From Paenibacillus sp. 1001270B_150601_E10 (lineage in GTDB: Bacteria; Bacillota; Bacilli; Paenibacillales; Paenibacillaceae), in assembly GCF_015558675.1 (NCBI RefSeq), contig NZ_JADMOL010000012.1, positions 1 to 64,000 on the forward strand: a DNA stretch of 64,000 bases. Direction: 5' to 3'. This document shows positions 11,501-21,739 of the stretch, piece after piece. A program made the translations under genes and the position numbers. Below the pieces are notes generated by a model. That model was not told the DNA's origin and ran no database searches. It was given only the letters and a program-made list of their open reading frames with translations. How positions within the stretch are numbered: the stretch's first letter is position 1; the number at the start of each line of letters is the position of its first letter.

Positions 11501-11790
11501 TAAGGTTTCCCATTAACGGATAGCAAACCTTCACCGCCTGCCTCGATTCGGAAGCCTACAGCATCTGCGTCCCAGTCGCTTGGAATCTTCACGACGGTTT
11601 CGAATAGATAGGTCGTTCCGTACTCTCCTTTCACAATCTGATTAGGAGAGCCCACTTGCTCAAGCTGCTCCATCTCATAGTTGCGAGGCCCTACATAGGT
11701 TCCTCTTGAGAGCTTCCATTGATCAAGAGGCATACGCTCTTCATAGGCTTGCTTCGACAGCTGCTGTATCCAGCGATGAATGCGTTCCAT
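8512..11790 (-). CDS. alpha-mannosidase, glycoside hydrolase family 38
   Basis: A 1092-residue cytosolic retaining alpha-mannosidase. The zinc and catalytic block is clear: GQSHIDVAWLWP (H244, D246), the nucleophile D356 in TEWVPDTFGY, and GHGDGGGG further on. The N-terminal ~200 residues are the usual beta domain that precedes the seven-stranded GH38 barrel, followed by the helical middle domain and a long C-terminal beta-sandwich region. No signal peptide, so the substrate is probably an imported mannoside or glycan fragment. Its ATG overlaps the TAA of the upstream GH3 gene (TAATG), implying translational coupling. A shared terminator ends the operon. Confidence 0.95.
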   Translation of the reverse strand: MERIHRWIQQLSKQAYEERMPLDQWKLSRGTYVGPRNYEMEQLEQVGSPNQIVKGEYGTTYLFETVVKIPSDWDADAVGFRIEAGGEGLLSVNGKPYHGLDRNHSFVMLHVDKIGWEPSLTIELFDPIPEPIDPLNGKQVRNEPIRHISCELVHVNKPLESLLFTATVLRDTARLLPESSLKRTRIMETFKQVIQDASKVKRRLSTDFAWVMELENQLRSCIQENDDPMDTDSRGIMHMVGQSHIDVAWLWPVRETIRKCSRTFSTVMTLMDEYPEFQYAQSQPQLYAYVKEYYPALYERIKERVADGRWELVGGMWVEPDLNIPSGESLVRQLLYGQLFYEKEFGKRSVTEWVPDTFGYCASLPQLLKQAGMKYFMTSKLNWNDTNAFPYDLFHWVGIDGTPILSFLNHGLNEHTVPKDIAEHWASYRQKDRHSEQMLLYGHGDGGGGVTREMLEILDRAELMTSLPKVQYSNAKTFFEGIGEGPADLPSWHGDLYLELHRGTYTTHARNKRWNRKAEVLYREAEIWNSLYEIGMLTGVDGRSHKLRTLPAADAASFSIEQTGLADLKQGWELLLLNQFHDIIPGTAITEVYETSAREYEKIFELGEQALNSGLEQIVKQARIEEVNGLVECHAASSLDVQEGTPYLLFNSLGWEREASVVIEGGEELLDMSAWNEQGERLVCDYCAADGESKSASLTVYVPSIPAFGYTTIWLKSTKDEEAGQAAANALDSKPSLQAAGAVAESLQEWETPFYLIAFNDNGELCRLYDKEAKRELVKSGEALNVFQLFHDTPTYWDAWDIDPKYEQQQAAVPALLNKELILSSEQRDVFRLSWQLHHSMIQQDIIFYKHRKVIDFCTAVDWREDHKLLKVSFPVDLVTTHATYEIPFGTIERPTHRNTSWQQAQYEVCGHRFADVSEGDYGVSLLNDCKYGYDVHGSTLRLSLLRSPRWPDETADQGVHTFTYSLYPHLGSWRQGHVVQKAMELNHSIRVMKGESAAGRPSTASFLSFDSEHVILDTIKPAEDGKGYVLRFYESSGSRGEAVLGQLAGVEHAYLVTIIEDIEEELDFNESGELKLEFLPYEIKSIKLVIA

Positions 11791-14096
11791 TAACGATCGC
11801 CACCTTCAATATAGATAGTTTGAGACACGAGTTGATCTGAGCTAGGGCCGACAGAAAGAATAAATTCTCCCGGCTCGACGACTCGATCCATCCGCTCATT
11901 AACGAGAGCAAAGTGCTCATCCGTCAATACAAACTGCACCGTTTGGCTTTCACCAGGCTCCAAATGTACTTTCTCAAAACCTTTCAGCTCAAGTTCCGGA
12001 CGCGTGAGCGAGCTGTATTTATCACGAATATAGAGCTGCACAATTTCTTGTCCTGCTCGTTCTCCTGTATTCTTCACTTCCACTTGAACATGAACCGGTT
12101 CACCAGCCTTCACATGCGCCGAGCTCACCTGCAGGTTCGAATACGCATATGACGTGTAGCTTAGCCCATATCCAAACGGGTACCGCGGCTTAAGGTCCAT
12201 CTCTACATATCTCCGCTTGCTTGGTCTGCGCAAATGATAGGAGATCGGCATTTGCCCCTCATGCATCGGAATCGTGATGCTCAGCTTGCCGGAAGGGTTC
12301 GCATCGCCAAAGAGCAGATCAGCAATCGCATGGCCGCCCTCTTGTCCAGGATACCAGGCTTCAAGGATGGCATCCGCATGCTCCTCAATCCATGGCTCAA
12401 CGATCGGCCGGCCATTGATATACACCACAATCATCGGCTTGCCAAGCTTGCCGAGCTCTTGGGCAAGCTCAAGCTGCACACCAGACAATCGAAGATTCGT
12501 ACGGTCAACTCCTTCGCCGCAGTCCATTTCGCTTTCAGCGTTGTCTGTCACAATAGAGGCGCCTGTGCGAAGGTCAATCGTCCCTTCTCCAAAGTCGCGC
12601 GCACTAGAGCTGCCCAGCACAAGAATGGTCAGATCAGCATCCTGTGCAGACGATACCGCAAACTCAAAGCCCTCCTTGGACTCTCCCTTCACACGACACC
12701 CTGGAGCATAGACAACCTGACAGTCGCTGTCTTCGAGCTTGTGACGGATGCCATCCAGCACCGTCGCCACACGCTCTCTTGGCTGCGGTGAGGTGTAATC
12801 GCCTAGCTGGTTGTACGGCCGATCCGCATTCGGGCCAATCACGGCAATCTTCTGTTTGCGTTCTTTATTCAGCGGAAGAATCTTATTCTCGTTTTTCAAA
12901 AGGATCGTACTCTCGAGCGCCACATCCTTCGCTATAGCTGCATGCTCCTCTGAGCCGATCACAATCGCTGCGCGTTCAGGATCAACATAAGGCTCTTCGA
13001 ATAAGCCCAAGCTGAACTTCGCATCAAGCACGCGGCGCACTGCCTCATCCAGTTCATCCTGAGACACCAACCGCTTGTTCAAGGCTTCCATGAGATAGCG
13101 GCTGAACATGGAGCCTGACATCTCCATATCTACGCCTGCTGACAGGGCCAAGGCTGCCGCCTCTTCGCCTGTAGATGCGACATTATGTCCGGAATGCAGC
13201 ATATCAATTGCGCCGCAATCCGTAATCACGAAGCCCTTAAAGCCCCACTGCTCGCGAAGCACCTGATTGAGCAAGTAACGGCTGGAGGTACAAGGTACGC
13301 CATCGATCTCATTGTAAGCCGTCATAACTGAGAAGGCTCCTTCTGCGAATGCTTTTTCAAATGGAGGCAAATCCACTTCATGCAACTCACGCGCCCCGAT
13401 ATGAACCGTCGCTGCGTTGCGTCCACCCTCTGAAGCTCCGTAAGCCGCATAATGCTTCAGTGTCACACCAATGCTGTCAGGCGAGCTTAGCGAGGTGCCC
13501 TGCATGCCCTTCACTGCGGCAACGCCCATCTCTCCCACAAGGTAGCTATCCTCGCTGAAGCACTCCTCGGTTCTTCCCCATCTTGGATCACGAACGACAT
13601 CAAGCACCGGTGAATACGTCACCGCCCCGCCCTGAGCTCTAGTCTCAATGGCAACGGCCCGGCACATCTTCTCAAACAAATCGCGATTCCAAGCACTGCC
13701 GATGGCAAGCGGTACAGGAAACACGGTCGCGCCGATCGCCATATGTCCATGAGAGCACTCTTCGCCAAATAAAATCGGAATGCCAAGTCTTGTTTCCTCC
13801 ACCGCGAAGCGTTGAATCTCATTCGTCACCTCCGCGCCTTGGCGTGGTGACAATCCCGTTTCAAGCGTAACACCTGTCCATGGATCCGCACGCAAGGTGC
13901 CATAGAGGGAGCCGATCCCACCCCGAAGCATTTTTTCCTTGAATGCCTCAGTCAGTATGATCTTATCCTGCACCTTCTCGTACATCTCCCAGCCATACAG
14001 CTGTATTAACTGACCAATCTTCTCTTCCACATTCATCATGCTTAATACATGACGAACACGATCCTCTATCGGCACATTTGCATCTTTAACGTTCAC
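11790..14096 (-). CDS. beta-glucosidase/beta-xylosidase-type glycoside hydrolase family 3
   Basis: A 768-residue GH3 enzyme with three expected parts: a TIM-like barrel (about 10-320) with the nucleophile Asp293 in GFVITDCGAIDM, the alpha/beta sandwich (about 390-600), and a C-terminal fibronectin-III-like domain (about 660-765). KHYAAYG, RDPRWGR and GEECSHG mark the BglX-like branch that cleaves terminal beta-linked glucose or xylose; exact specificity cannot be read. No signal peptide. The start is the GTG at 14096 because GGAGGT lies seven bases before it; an ATG twelve codons earlier has no ribosome site. The last base of the stop is shared with the GH38 start. Confidence 0.93.
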   Translation of the reverse strand: MNVKDANVPIEDRVRHVLSMMNVEEKIGQLIQLYGWEMYEKVQDKIILTEAFKEKMLRGGIGSLYGTLRADPWTGVTLETGLSPRQGAEVTNEIQRFAVEETRLGIPILFGEECSHGHMAIGATVFPVPLAIGSAWNRDLFEKMCRAVAIETRAQGGAVTYSPVLDVVRDPRWGRTEECFSEDSYLVGEMGVAAVKGMQGTSLSSPDSIGVTLKHYAAYGASEGGRNAATVHIGARELHEVDLPPFEKAFAEGAFSVMTAYNEIDGVPCTSSRYLLNQVLREQWGFKGFVITDCGAIDMLHSGHNVASTGEEAAALALSAGVDMEMSGSMFSRYLMEALNKRLVSQDELDEAVRRVLDAKFSLGLFEEPYVDPERAAIVIGSEEHAAIAKDVALESTILLKNENKILPLNKERKQKIAVIGPNADRPYNQLGDYTSPQPRERVATVLDGIRHKLEDSDCQVVYAPGCRVKGESKEGFEFAVSSAQDADLTILVLGSSSARDFGEGTIDLRTGASIVTDNAESEMDCGEGVDRTNLRLSGVQLELAQELGKLGKPMIVVYINGRPIVEPWIEEHADAILEAWYPGQEGGHAIADLLFGDANPSGKLSITIPMHEGQMPISYHLRRPSKRRYVEMDLKPRYPFGYGLSYTSYAYSNLQVSSAHVKAGEPVHVQVEVKNTGERAGQEIVQLYIRDKYSSLTRPELELKGFEKVHLEPGESQTVQFVLTDEHFALVNERMDRVVEPGEFILSVGPSSDQLVSQTIYIEGGDR

Positions 14097-14499
14097 GAGT
14101 ATGACCTCCAGTGTTATCGATATCAAATTCATTGAGCTAGTCGTCGGTTATAAATTTCTTCATGATTCCGTCGTTCGTTTCATTAGTCTTCTCCAAAGTT
14201 ACAACGCTTACAAAATTTTATTCTGACAGGATTCATGCAAGTCTCTTGTCTCTTTGTCGTCCTGTACAGCTGAAAGATGGGATACCGTCTTAGCATCATG
14301 GACAAACAAACCAAAATGAGCATGCTCTCATGCTGTAAAGGCTACTTGGTACGCATCTAACGGTAACATAGTAGTCTTTTACCACCACCTCTTCAAGACT
14401 GATCGAGCATTATCACTTAGTATCATCCTAGCACATCTCTTATAACTTTGTATATCCATTAAACTAAGTGTTTTGAAGTGGGATGTCAACCCTAAATAA
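14097..14499. other. non-coding region between the GH3 gene and the ClC pseudogene
   Basis: About 400 bases that must contain the promoter of the leftward glycosidase operon. No convincing operator, cre match or small gene was found. Confidence 0.5.
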
Positions 14500-15320
14500 A
14501 TGGTGGAATCATTTACGAAAACGCTCAAATTTATGTTAAAGACCATGGTTGTAGGTCTTGTGGTTGGACCTATTCATCAGCCTGTTTCGAATGGCGGGGA
14601 CCGAGTCCCTGCAGCTTGTCAAAATGATGTTTGGCTACGTACAGCATCATCTTGCCTATATCCCCCTTGTGATTGCAGGTGCCCTGATGCTGGCTTGGAT
14701 CATCGGCCTTCTAATCAAAAGCGACTCACTAATCAAAGGAAGTGGCATTCCACAGGTTGAAGGACAACTCGTGAATAAGCTCCATATGAATTGGCTGTCT
14801 GTGTTTATTAAAAAATTCATAGGCGGCACCCTTGCTTGCTATCGGTTCCGGCCTGTTTCTAGGACGAGAAGGCCCTTCCATCCAGCTTGGTGCTGCTCTG
14901 GGTCAAGGGATTCATCGTCTATTTGGCAACCACAATCGTCTAGAGGAGAAATTCCTGCTTACCTGCGGTGCAGGTGCTGGCCTATCTGCCGCTTTCAATG
15001 CCCCACTTGCAGGCGTTTTGTTTGTGCTGGAGAAGGTTCACCGTCATTTTTCACCGATCATTCTGTTAACAGTGATGCATTCATCGGTTACTGCCAATGT
15101 GGTGGCTTCCCAATTCTTTGGCCTCACTCCGGTACTCTCATTTGGGCATCTTGAAGCACAGCCGATCTAGGATTACGGCTATCTTCTCCTGCTGGGCATC
15201 GTACTCGGCATAACAGGCATGATGTACAACAAAACGCCGTTGATTACGCAGTCCCTCTATAAGAAATCTGCTCTGTACGGAATGCCGCTCTTTGGATTCA
15301 GATCAATAGAAGACATCCAG
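14500..15320 (+). pseudogene. decayed ClC-type chloride channel/transporter gene
   Basis: The remains of a ClC membrane protein are spread over all three plus frames. Frame 1 gives the N-terminus ending VVGLVVG. An extra base near 14570 moves the reading to frame 2 (LFISLFRMAG, then KGSGIPQVEGQL). A tandem TTGC duplication around 14832 moves it to frame 3, which has the ClC filter motif GSGLFLGREGPSIQLG and AAFNAPLAGVLFVLE. A TAG at 15168 interrupts that frame, which then continues DYGYLLLLGI to GMPLFGF before similarity ends. The second half of a ClC protein is absent. Three independent lesions plus truncation argue for decay, not a sequencing slip. Confidence 0.88.
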
Positions 15321-15371
15321 CATGTTAGACGCTGTCCCTCTTATGCCAACAGGTCTTTAGCGTATAAAAAA

Positions 15372-15434
15372 TAAAAGCCTGCTGCCCTCGACCCTTAAAC
15401 AAGAAATGTGAGGGTTGCTGGGCTAGCAGACTTA
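15372..15434 (-). terminator. intrinsic terminator after thiC
   Basis: The minus strand forms a long interrupted stem: AAG-CTGCT/AGCAG-CTT, GCCC/GGGC and ACCCT/AGGGT, followed by TTTTATTTTTT. It lies 33 bases past the thiC stop. Confidence 0.8.
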
Positions 15435-15466
15435 TTTATGCTTATTTATATAACCTCTTGGGCTGC

Positions 15467-17284
<1,818 letters not shown>

Positions 17285-17394
17285 TTATCTCAAGGTAGAG
17301 ATTAGCGAGACTAATCCTGCACACCAAGCAAGTCGTGAATGTATAGGAAGGAAGAGCAGAATTCGGAATTCATATCACCGATGCCGCACTGCGC

Positions 17395-17424
17395 AAAAAA
17401 GCCGATTCCACAAGGGAATCGGCT
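17395..17424 (-). terminator. riboswitch-controlled terminator in the thiC leader
   Basis: A perfect stem AGCCGATTCC/GGAATCGGCT followed by six T on the minus strand, 140 bases upstream of the thiC start. The 5' arm can instead pair with GGGAA and AATCGGC at the 3' edge of the TPP aptamer (17505-17519), which makes an antiterminator. Confidence 0.88.
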
Positions 17425-17507
17425 AGACTGTTGTCTTCACGATACGAACGAATAAGCAACTCTCGTCTATTGGCAATAGACTGGAGGCTTATGTTCTCCG
17501 AAGTGCC

Positions 17508-17607
17508 GATTACTTCCCTACGCTGGTATAACCCAGATCAGGTGCAAAGGGTGTAAGATCTTCGTCGCGATCTCATCTCAGCCCCGCTCGGGGCCCCCCT
17601 AGTAACG
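17508..17607 (-). promoter_or_regulatory. TPP (thiamine pyrophosphate) riboswitch
   Basis: The minus strand carries the conserved Thi-box elements in order: GGGGCTGAGAT, then ACCCTTTGCACCTGATCTGG, GTTATACCAGCGTAGGGAA. A closing helix is formed by TTACT and AGTAA at the ends. The segment just 3' of the closing helix overlaps the antiterminator half, so ligand binding should release the terminator at 17395-17424 and switch thiC off. Confidence 0.95.
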
Positions 17608-17761
17608 CATGATAACCATCTTCAATGATAGTTTTTGAAATAATTTCCTTCTTTACCTTACCTTAAATCAAGTCCTTCTGCAACCATTAATACTGAATGT
17701 GATGTAGATATGATGTAGCTGTGCCGCTCATTCCACATTTACTAAAAAAGAGCGTTTCTGT

Positions 17762-18514
17762 CTACGTCACCGTGCGCATCATCGTTCCCATACGAGCAGC
17801 CGCTTCCTTCAGATACGGCGCATACTCCATCATCGTCTCCTGCGTTAGACGACTGACTGGTCCCGAGATCGATAGCGCCGCCGCTAGCTGCTGATCGCGG
17901 CCATAGACTGGAACCGCCACTGCCGCAGCGCCCGGCTCCCGCTCCTCCATGCTTATCGCAAAGCCTGATTCTGTCACCTCATCAAGCTGAGCCAAGTATA
18001 CATGCACATCAAAATTTTGAGGCCACTCTATTGTATTCAAGATCTGCTCGCGTTCCTCTTCCGAAATAAAAGCAAGCAGCACCTTGCTCGATGCCCCTAC
18101 ATATAAAGGCAGTCTTGCCCCAACTGGAGCAACTCTCCGTATGGCCTGATTGCTTTGTACCGCTTGAATGCGAATCCTTGCATCCCCATCTTGGACATAG
18201 AGGCTCACGGTCTCTCCAAGCTGATCTCTCAGGCGCTCCATCTCTGGAAGCAGAAGCTGCGCTGGATCATCTACCTGAGTCAGGTTTGCCGCAAGCTCCC
18301 ATACCCGGTATCCCAAGCGAAGTTTGTCTCCATTCCGCAGAATAAAGCCCCGCTCCTCCAAGGTCGCAATCAAGCGATGTACGGTGCTCTTATTCAAACC
18401 AATGCGTCCCGCTATCTCGGTTAACGTCAGATCTTGATCGTGTGCAAAGCACATTAAGATATCAAGCGCACGCTCCACCGCGCGCACCGTTAACTTGCCG
18501 CCACGTTCCTCCAT
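17762..18514 (-). CDS. IclR-family transcriptional regulator
   Basis: A 250-residue DNA-binding regulator. Residues 10-70 form the winged helix (AVERALDILMCFAHDQDLTLTEIA, then NKSTVHRLIATLEERGF). Residues about 85-245 are the IclR effector domain with VAPVGARLPLYVGASSKVLLAF and the C-terminal AVAVPVYGRDQQLAAALSISGP motif. IclR proteins usually sense small organic acids or sugar-acid derivatives; the ligand here is unknown. The ATG at 18514 has AAGGAG seven bases upstream. A perfect 17-base palindrome 22 bases upstream suggests autoregulation. No metabolic target lies beside it, so its regulon is probably elsewhere or includes the divergent hydrolase. Confidence 0.93.
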   Translation of the reverse strand: MEERGGKLTVRAVERALDILMCFAHDQDLTLTEIAGRIGLNKSTVHRLIATLEERGFILRNGDKLRLGYRVWELAANLTQVDDPAQLLLPEMERLRDQLGETVSLYVQDGDARIRIQAVQSNQAIRRVAPVGARLPLYVGASSKVLLAFISEEEREQILNTIEWPQNFDVHVYLAQLDEVTESGFAISMEEREPGAAAVAVPVYGRDQQLAAALSISGPVSRLTQETMMEYAPYLKEAAARMGTMMRTVT

Positions 18515-18535
18515 GTCGGATCTCCTTCTTTTCAC

Positions 18536-18552
18536 GTTTCATAGTATGAAAC
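18536..18552. promoter_or_regulatory. palindromic operator upstream of the IclR gene
   Basis: GTTTCATAGTATGAAAC is a perfect 8-1-8 inverted repeat 22 bases upstream of the regulator's ATG. Its length and TTTCA/TGAAA character fit operators bound by IclR-family dimers. Confidence 0.7.
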
Positions 18553-18790
18553 CTCGTTACATTAAGTATAACGGATGCAAGTAATATTCGTAAAGCATAG
18601 AAGGATATACGGTGCTTTGCCTGTCGTGAGCGACGAGGAAATTTCATTAGACGCCTTAAAATTGGGCTTGAATGACACACACCTTCAACCAACACCTTAC
18701 TCGACTAAAGGCCCTGCTTTCGACAAATTTTACAGGATGATTGCAATATTACAACTTGATTACGCCGACCTTACAAATCCCGTATAACTG

Positions 18791-18819
18791 TTGAGTTGTA
18801 AGGGCTTTCAACATACTAT
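18791..18819 (+). promoter_or_regulatory. candidate promoter of the alpha/beta-hydrolase gene
   Basis: TTGAGT, a 17-base spacer and TACTAT, about 140 bases upstream of the hydrolase ATG. The -10 is weak (four of six). Confidence 0.35.
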
Positions 18820-18958
18820 TAAAGTAGAGAAGAAATGACAAGGTTGAGTGCCTATTCTCATTCTTTTTACGAGACTTATGTCCTATATGACGTTACCTCC
18901 TTCTCTAGCATTCACCCTGCGAGGTGAAGAATCGACATTATCCAAGGAGGCCATGATC

Positions 18959-19987
18959 ATGAATACACCGTTAACTTCGACCCCCGTACTAAAGCCAGAA
19001 TGGATAAACCCGGTTGATCCTAAGCTTGTTCAATCCGGCAAAGTACGGATCAAAAATATTGTGATTGCCTTGCTGCTGTCTGCACTATTCGCGGCGGTAC
19101 TGATCTTCTTAGCCGCTCATGCCTTTATTGCCTGGATGTTTGCGAACCCGCAGGTTCCTCCGCTGTTCTCGAATCCGATGGCAGCCAAGGGCATGTCCTA
19201 TGATACGGTTACGTTCCCTGCTAGAGACGGTCACACGCTCGTCGATGGATGGTATATCCCCGCTGATGATTCCACCAAGACGATTGTACTCAGCCACGGA
19301 TACGGTGCAAACCGCGAGGAATACTGGGTGCCTATGTATGATCTCGCACAATTTGCCCACCGACTTGGCTACAATGTCGTGATGTTCGACTATGGCTTTG
19401 CCTCAGAGCAGCACAAGACTAAGGCAACAGGCGGTCGGATTGAAAAGGAGCAGCTGCTGGGCGCGGTAGACCTTGCAAAAGAGCGCGGAGCCAAGCAGGT
19501 CATCGTATGGGGCTTCTCCATGGGAGCCGGCACTGCGCTTCAGGCAGGGCTTGTAGAGGATAATCATATCGATGGGATGATCCTCGACAGCACCTTCCTG
19601 CTCGAGCCAGATACGCTGTACCATAACGTGCAGCAGTATGTGCAGGTCCCTAAGCATCCTTCCTTGGATATTCTGCGGATGATGTTCCCGTTGTTGAATG
19701 ACACGAGCATGCAGCAGATTCCTTATCAGGAAGTGAAGCAGCATCAATACAGCATGCCGACGCTATTCATTCATGGAACGGAGGATACGAAGGCGCCTTA
19801 CTCCATCGCTGAGGAGATTGCGGCCAATCAGGACCCTTCCCGTTCAAGCTCTTGGATCGTGTCTGGCGCACAGCATGAAATGATCTATCGCACGCATAGC
19901 AAAGAATACTTGAGCTTGGTTGCCGATTATCTTGCGCATGTCGATAAGCCCTCTGTCTTGATCGCAAAAGACCAAGAGTCTCGGTAA
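18959..19987 (+). CDS. membrane-anchored alpha/beta-hydrolase
   Basis: A 342-residue protein with one N-terminal membrane segment (about 28-50) followed by a hydrolase domain that probably faces outward. The alpha/beta-hydrolase landmarks are all present: oxyanion LSHGYGANREE, nucleophile elbow GFSMGAG, acid in FIHGTEDTKAP, and His in SGAQHEM. It resembles the B. subtilis YqkD/YfhR-like hydrolase group of unknown substrate. The start is the ATG at 18959, eight bases after AAGGAGG; the frame is open further upstream but without a ribosome site. It has its own terminator and stands between a divergent IclR gene and the DUF2935-SOD gene. Confidence 0.88.
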   Translation: MNTPLTSTPVLKPEWINPVDPKLVQSGKVRIKNIVIALLLSALFAAVLIFLAAHAFIAWMFANPQVPPLFSNPMAAKGMSYDTVTFPARDGHTLVDGWYIPADDSTKTIVLSHGYGANREEYWVPMYDLAQFAHRLGYNVVMFDYGFASEQHKTKATGGRIEKEQLLGAVDLAKERGAKQVIVWGFSMGAGTALQAGLVEDNHIDGMILDSTFLLEPDTLYHNVQQYVQVPKHPSLDILRMMFPLLNDTSMQQIPYQEVKQHQYSMPTLFIHGTEDTKAPYSIAEEIAANQDPSRSSSWIVSGAQHEMIYRTHSKEYLSLVADYLAHVDKPSVLIAKDQESR

Positions 19988-20140
19988 TCGTTCATTAGGC
20001 TTTAAAGTCAAATAGTCCTTAGCATAAACGTAGATAGAAGATTCTGTACTTTCATGCAGTGGATATTAATGTTCTTGCTTCCCCATCTTTTTTTGCATCG
20101 TGCTATCATATCTTGTCTTACTAGCACCTTTAAGTTCTTT

Positions 20141-20187
20141 CACCCTTCAGGCTCTATATGAGCATGAAGGGTTTATTTCTTTTTTTA
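20141..20187 (+). terminator. intrinsic terminator after the hydrolase gene
   Basis: CACCCTTCA-GCTC pairs with GAGC-TGAAGGGT, loop about four bases, followed by a T-rich run ending in seven T. Confidence 0.85.
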
Positions 20188-20266
20188 AGTGATATAGGCC
20201 AACCTATTGTCGACATACACATGAACATAAGGAGTGAGCAGATCGACGAGGTAAGGAGGTGACGAT

Positions 20267-21739
20267 GTGCTGCTCATCTATGGAGATCTCATGCCCGTGC
20301 GCTTGCTGGAAGAGATTCAATTTTGGAAAAATCAAGAGCTGGAGCATGCTCATATGATCTCTCAGCTTGTCCCCGATCTTGAACCCGCCTATGTCCAGGT
20401 GCTGTCCGAGTGGGAGCAGGTATTCCAGAAAACGGAGGAGACCGCACGAGGCTGGCTCAACAGCATCTCTAAAAAAAGACAGCTGCCGGAACAACCCATG
20501 CTAGAACAGATCGAACTGCTGCTTAAAGCATCCGTCTATCAGTCTGAGCAGTTCGTCCAGCAGCTCGAATATATGCGGCAGTACAGCAAGGTGGTTCAGG
20601 ATAATCAACCAGCCTCGCTGGTCGTCTCTCATATTGTCCGTGAATCGTACGTGTTCGTCAGCTTTGTTCACGGGCTTACGAATGTCCCTTTGGCTACGGT
20701 TAGCGCCAATCCGCCAAAGCAGGCGTCTGGTCCACAAGCGCATATCCACGCGTTAGGGCCTTCTTTTCCTGCGCCTGAGGAAGAACCGCCATGGACAGCT
20801 GCGCAATCAGGTGCTCAGCAAGCGCCAAGCTCAGGCATAAGGGCCTTTATTGGCAATTTGCAACCGCAAGAGGAGCCCTTTCGACAAGCTGACGAACAGC
20901 CTCTTTATGCCCAGCCAGCCACGATGGTGCATGAGCAGCCCTACGGCGCATCGACTGCCTACATCGCGCCTGCTGCTACGATAACAAAGGCCAATCGCTC
21001 GTCGGAGAATGCTGAATCCCTGCAAGGCTATCCGCCTTCTGATCCTCACCGGAGCGGCGGAACCTCGCCTCCACGCACGGAGCAGCCAGGTCGCCCTGAG
21101 TCAGACATGGCCTACGTTCCGCCTGGCGGGCATCGTTTGCCGCCGCTTGCTTACCCATACAATGCGCTCGAGCCTTACATTGACGAGACGACCATGCGCA
21201 TCCATCACGACAAGCATCACCAGAGCTATGTGGAAGGCCTCAACAAAGCCGAGCTGGCGTTATTAGAAGCTAGACGCACGGGCAACTTCGAGCGAATCAA
21301 GGCGCTTGCGGGCGAGCTTGCCTTTCACGGAGCCGGCCACTATCTTCATACGATATTCTGGGAAATTATGAGTCCAAAAGGCGGCGGTGAGCCGGAAGGC
21401 GAGCTTCGCGCGCAGATCGTGCGGGACTTTGGCAGCTTGGAGGCCTTTAAGCAGCAGTATTCCAAAGCTGCCGAAATGGTGGAGGGCAGCGGTTGGGCTA
21501 TCCTTGTTTGGAGTCCGAGAAGCCGCCGCTTGGAGATTCTGCAGGCTGAAAAGCATCAGAATCTATCCCAATGGGATGTGATACCGCTCCTCCCGCTGGA
21601 CGTCTGGGAGCATGCCTATTATTTAAAGCATCAAAACAAGCGGGCAGACTATATCAAGGATTGGTGGAACGTCGTTTACTGGCCGAAGGTTCAGGAACGC
21701 TATCTCAAAGCAAGGATGCTCAAATGGCCGCCCTTCTAG
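20267..21739 (+). CDS. DUF2935-superoxide dismutase (Fe/Mn) fusion protein
   Basis: A 490-residue two-domain protein. Residues about 10-138 form an all-helical region with EEIQFWKNQELEHAHM, matching the DUF2935 pattern. Residues 140-280 are a Pro/Ala/Gln-rich low-complexity linker. Residues about 284-483 are a full Fe/Mn superoxide dismutase with all four metal ligands: the HHDKHHQSYV His, the His in YLHTIFW, and Asp and His in [10 protein letters not shown]. The usual GGGHxNH loop is changed to HGAGHYLH. The start is a GTG that overlaps an out-of-frame ATG (ATGTG) after AAGGAGGT; an in-frame ATG at 20291 is an alternative. No signal peptide. A second, plain sodA lies 7 kb away. Confidence 0.87.
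   Translation: MLLIYGDLMPVRLLEEIQFWKNQELEHAHMISQLVPDLEPAYVQVLSEWEQVFQKTEETARGWLNSISKKRQLPEQPMLEQIELLLKASVYQSEQFVQQLEYMRQYSKVVQDNQPASLVVSHIVRESYVFVSFVHGLTNVPLATVSANPPKQASGPQAHIHALGPSFPAPEEEPPWTAAQSGAQQAPSSGIRAFIGNLQPQEEPFRQADEQPLYAQPATMVHEQPYGASTAYIAPAATITKANRSSENAESLQGYPPSDPHRSGGTSPPRTEQPGRPESDMAYVPPGGHRLPPLAYPYNALEPYIDETTMRIHHDKHHQSYVEGLNKAELALLEARRTGNFERIKALAGELAFHGAGHYLHTIFWEIMSPKGGGEPEGELRAQIVRDFGSLEAFKQQYSKAAEMVEGSGWAILVWSPRSRRLEILQAEKHQNLSQWDVIPLLPLDVWEHAYYLKHQNKRADYIKDWWNVVYWPKVQERYLKARMLKWPPF

Noticed and set aside
20265-20267. ATG at 20265 as start of the DUF2935-SOD gene
   Set aside because: It is out of frame; the GTG at 20267 opens the correct frame with the same ribosome site.
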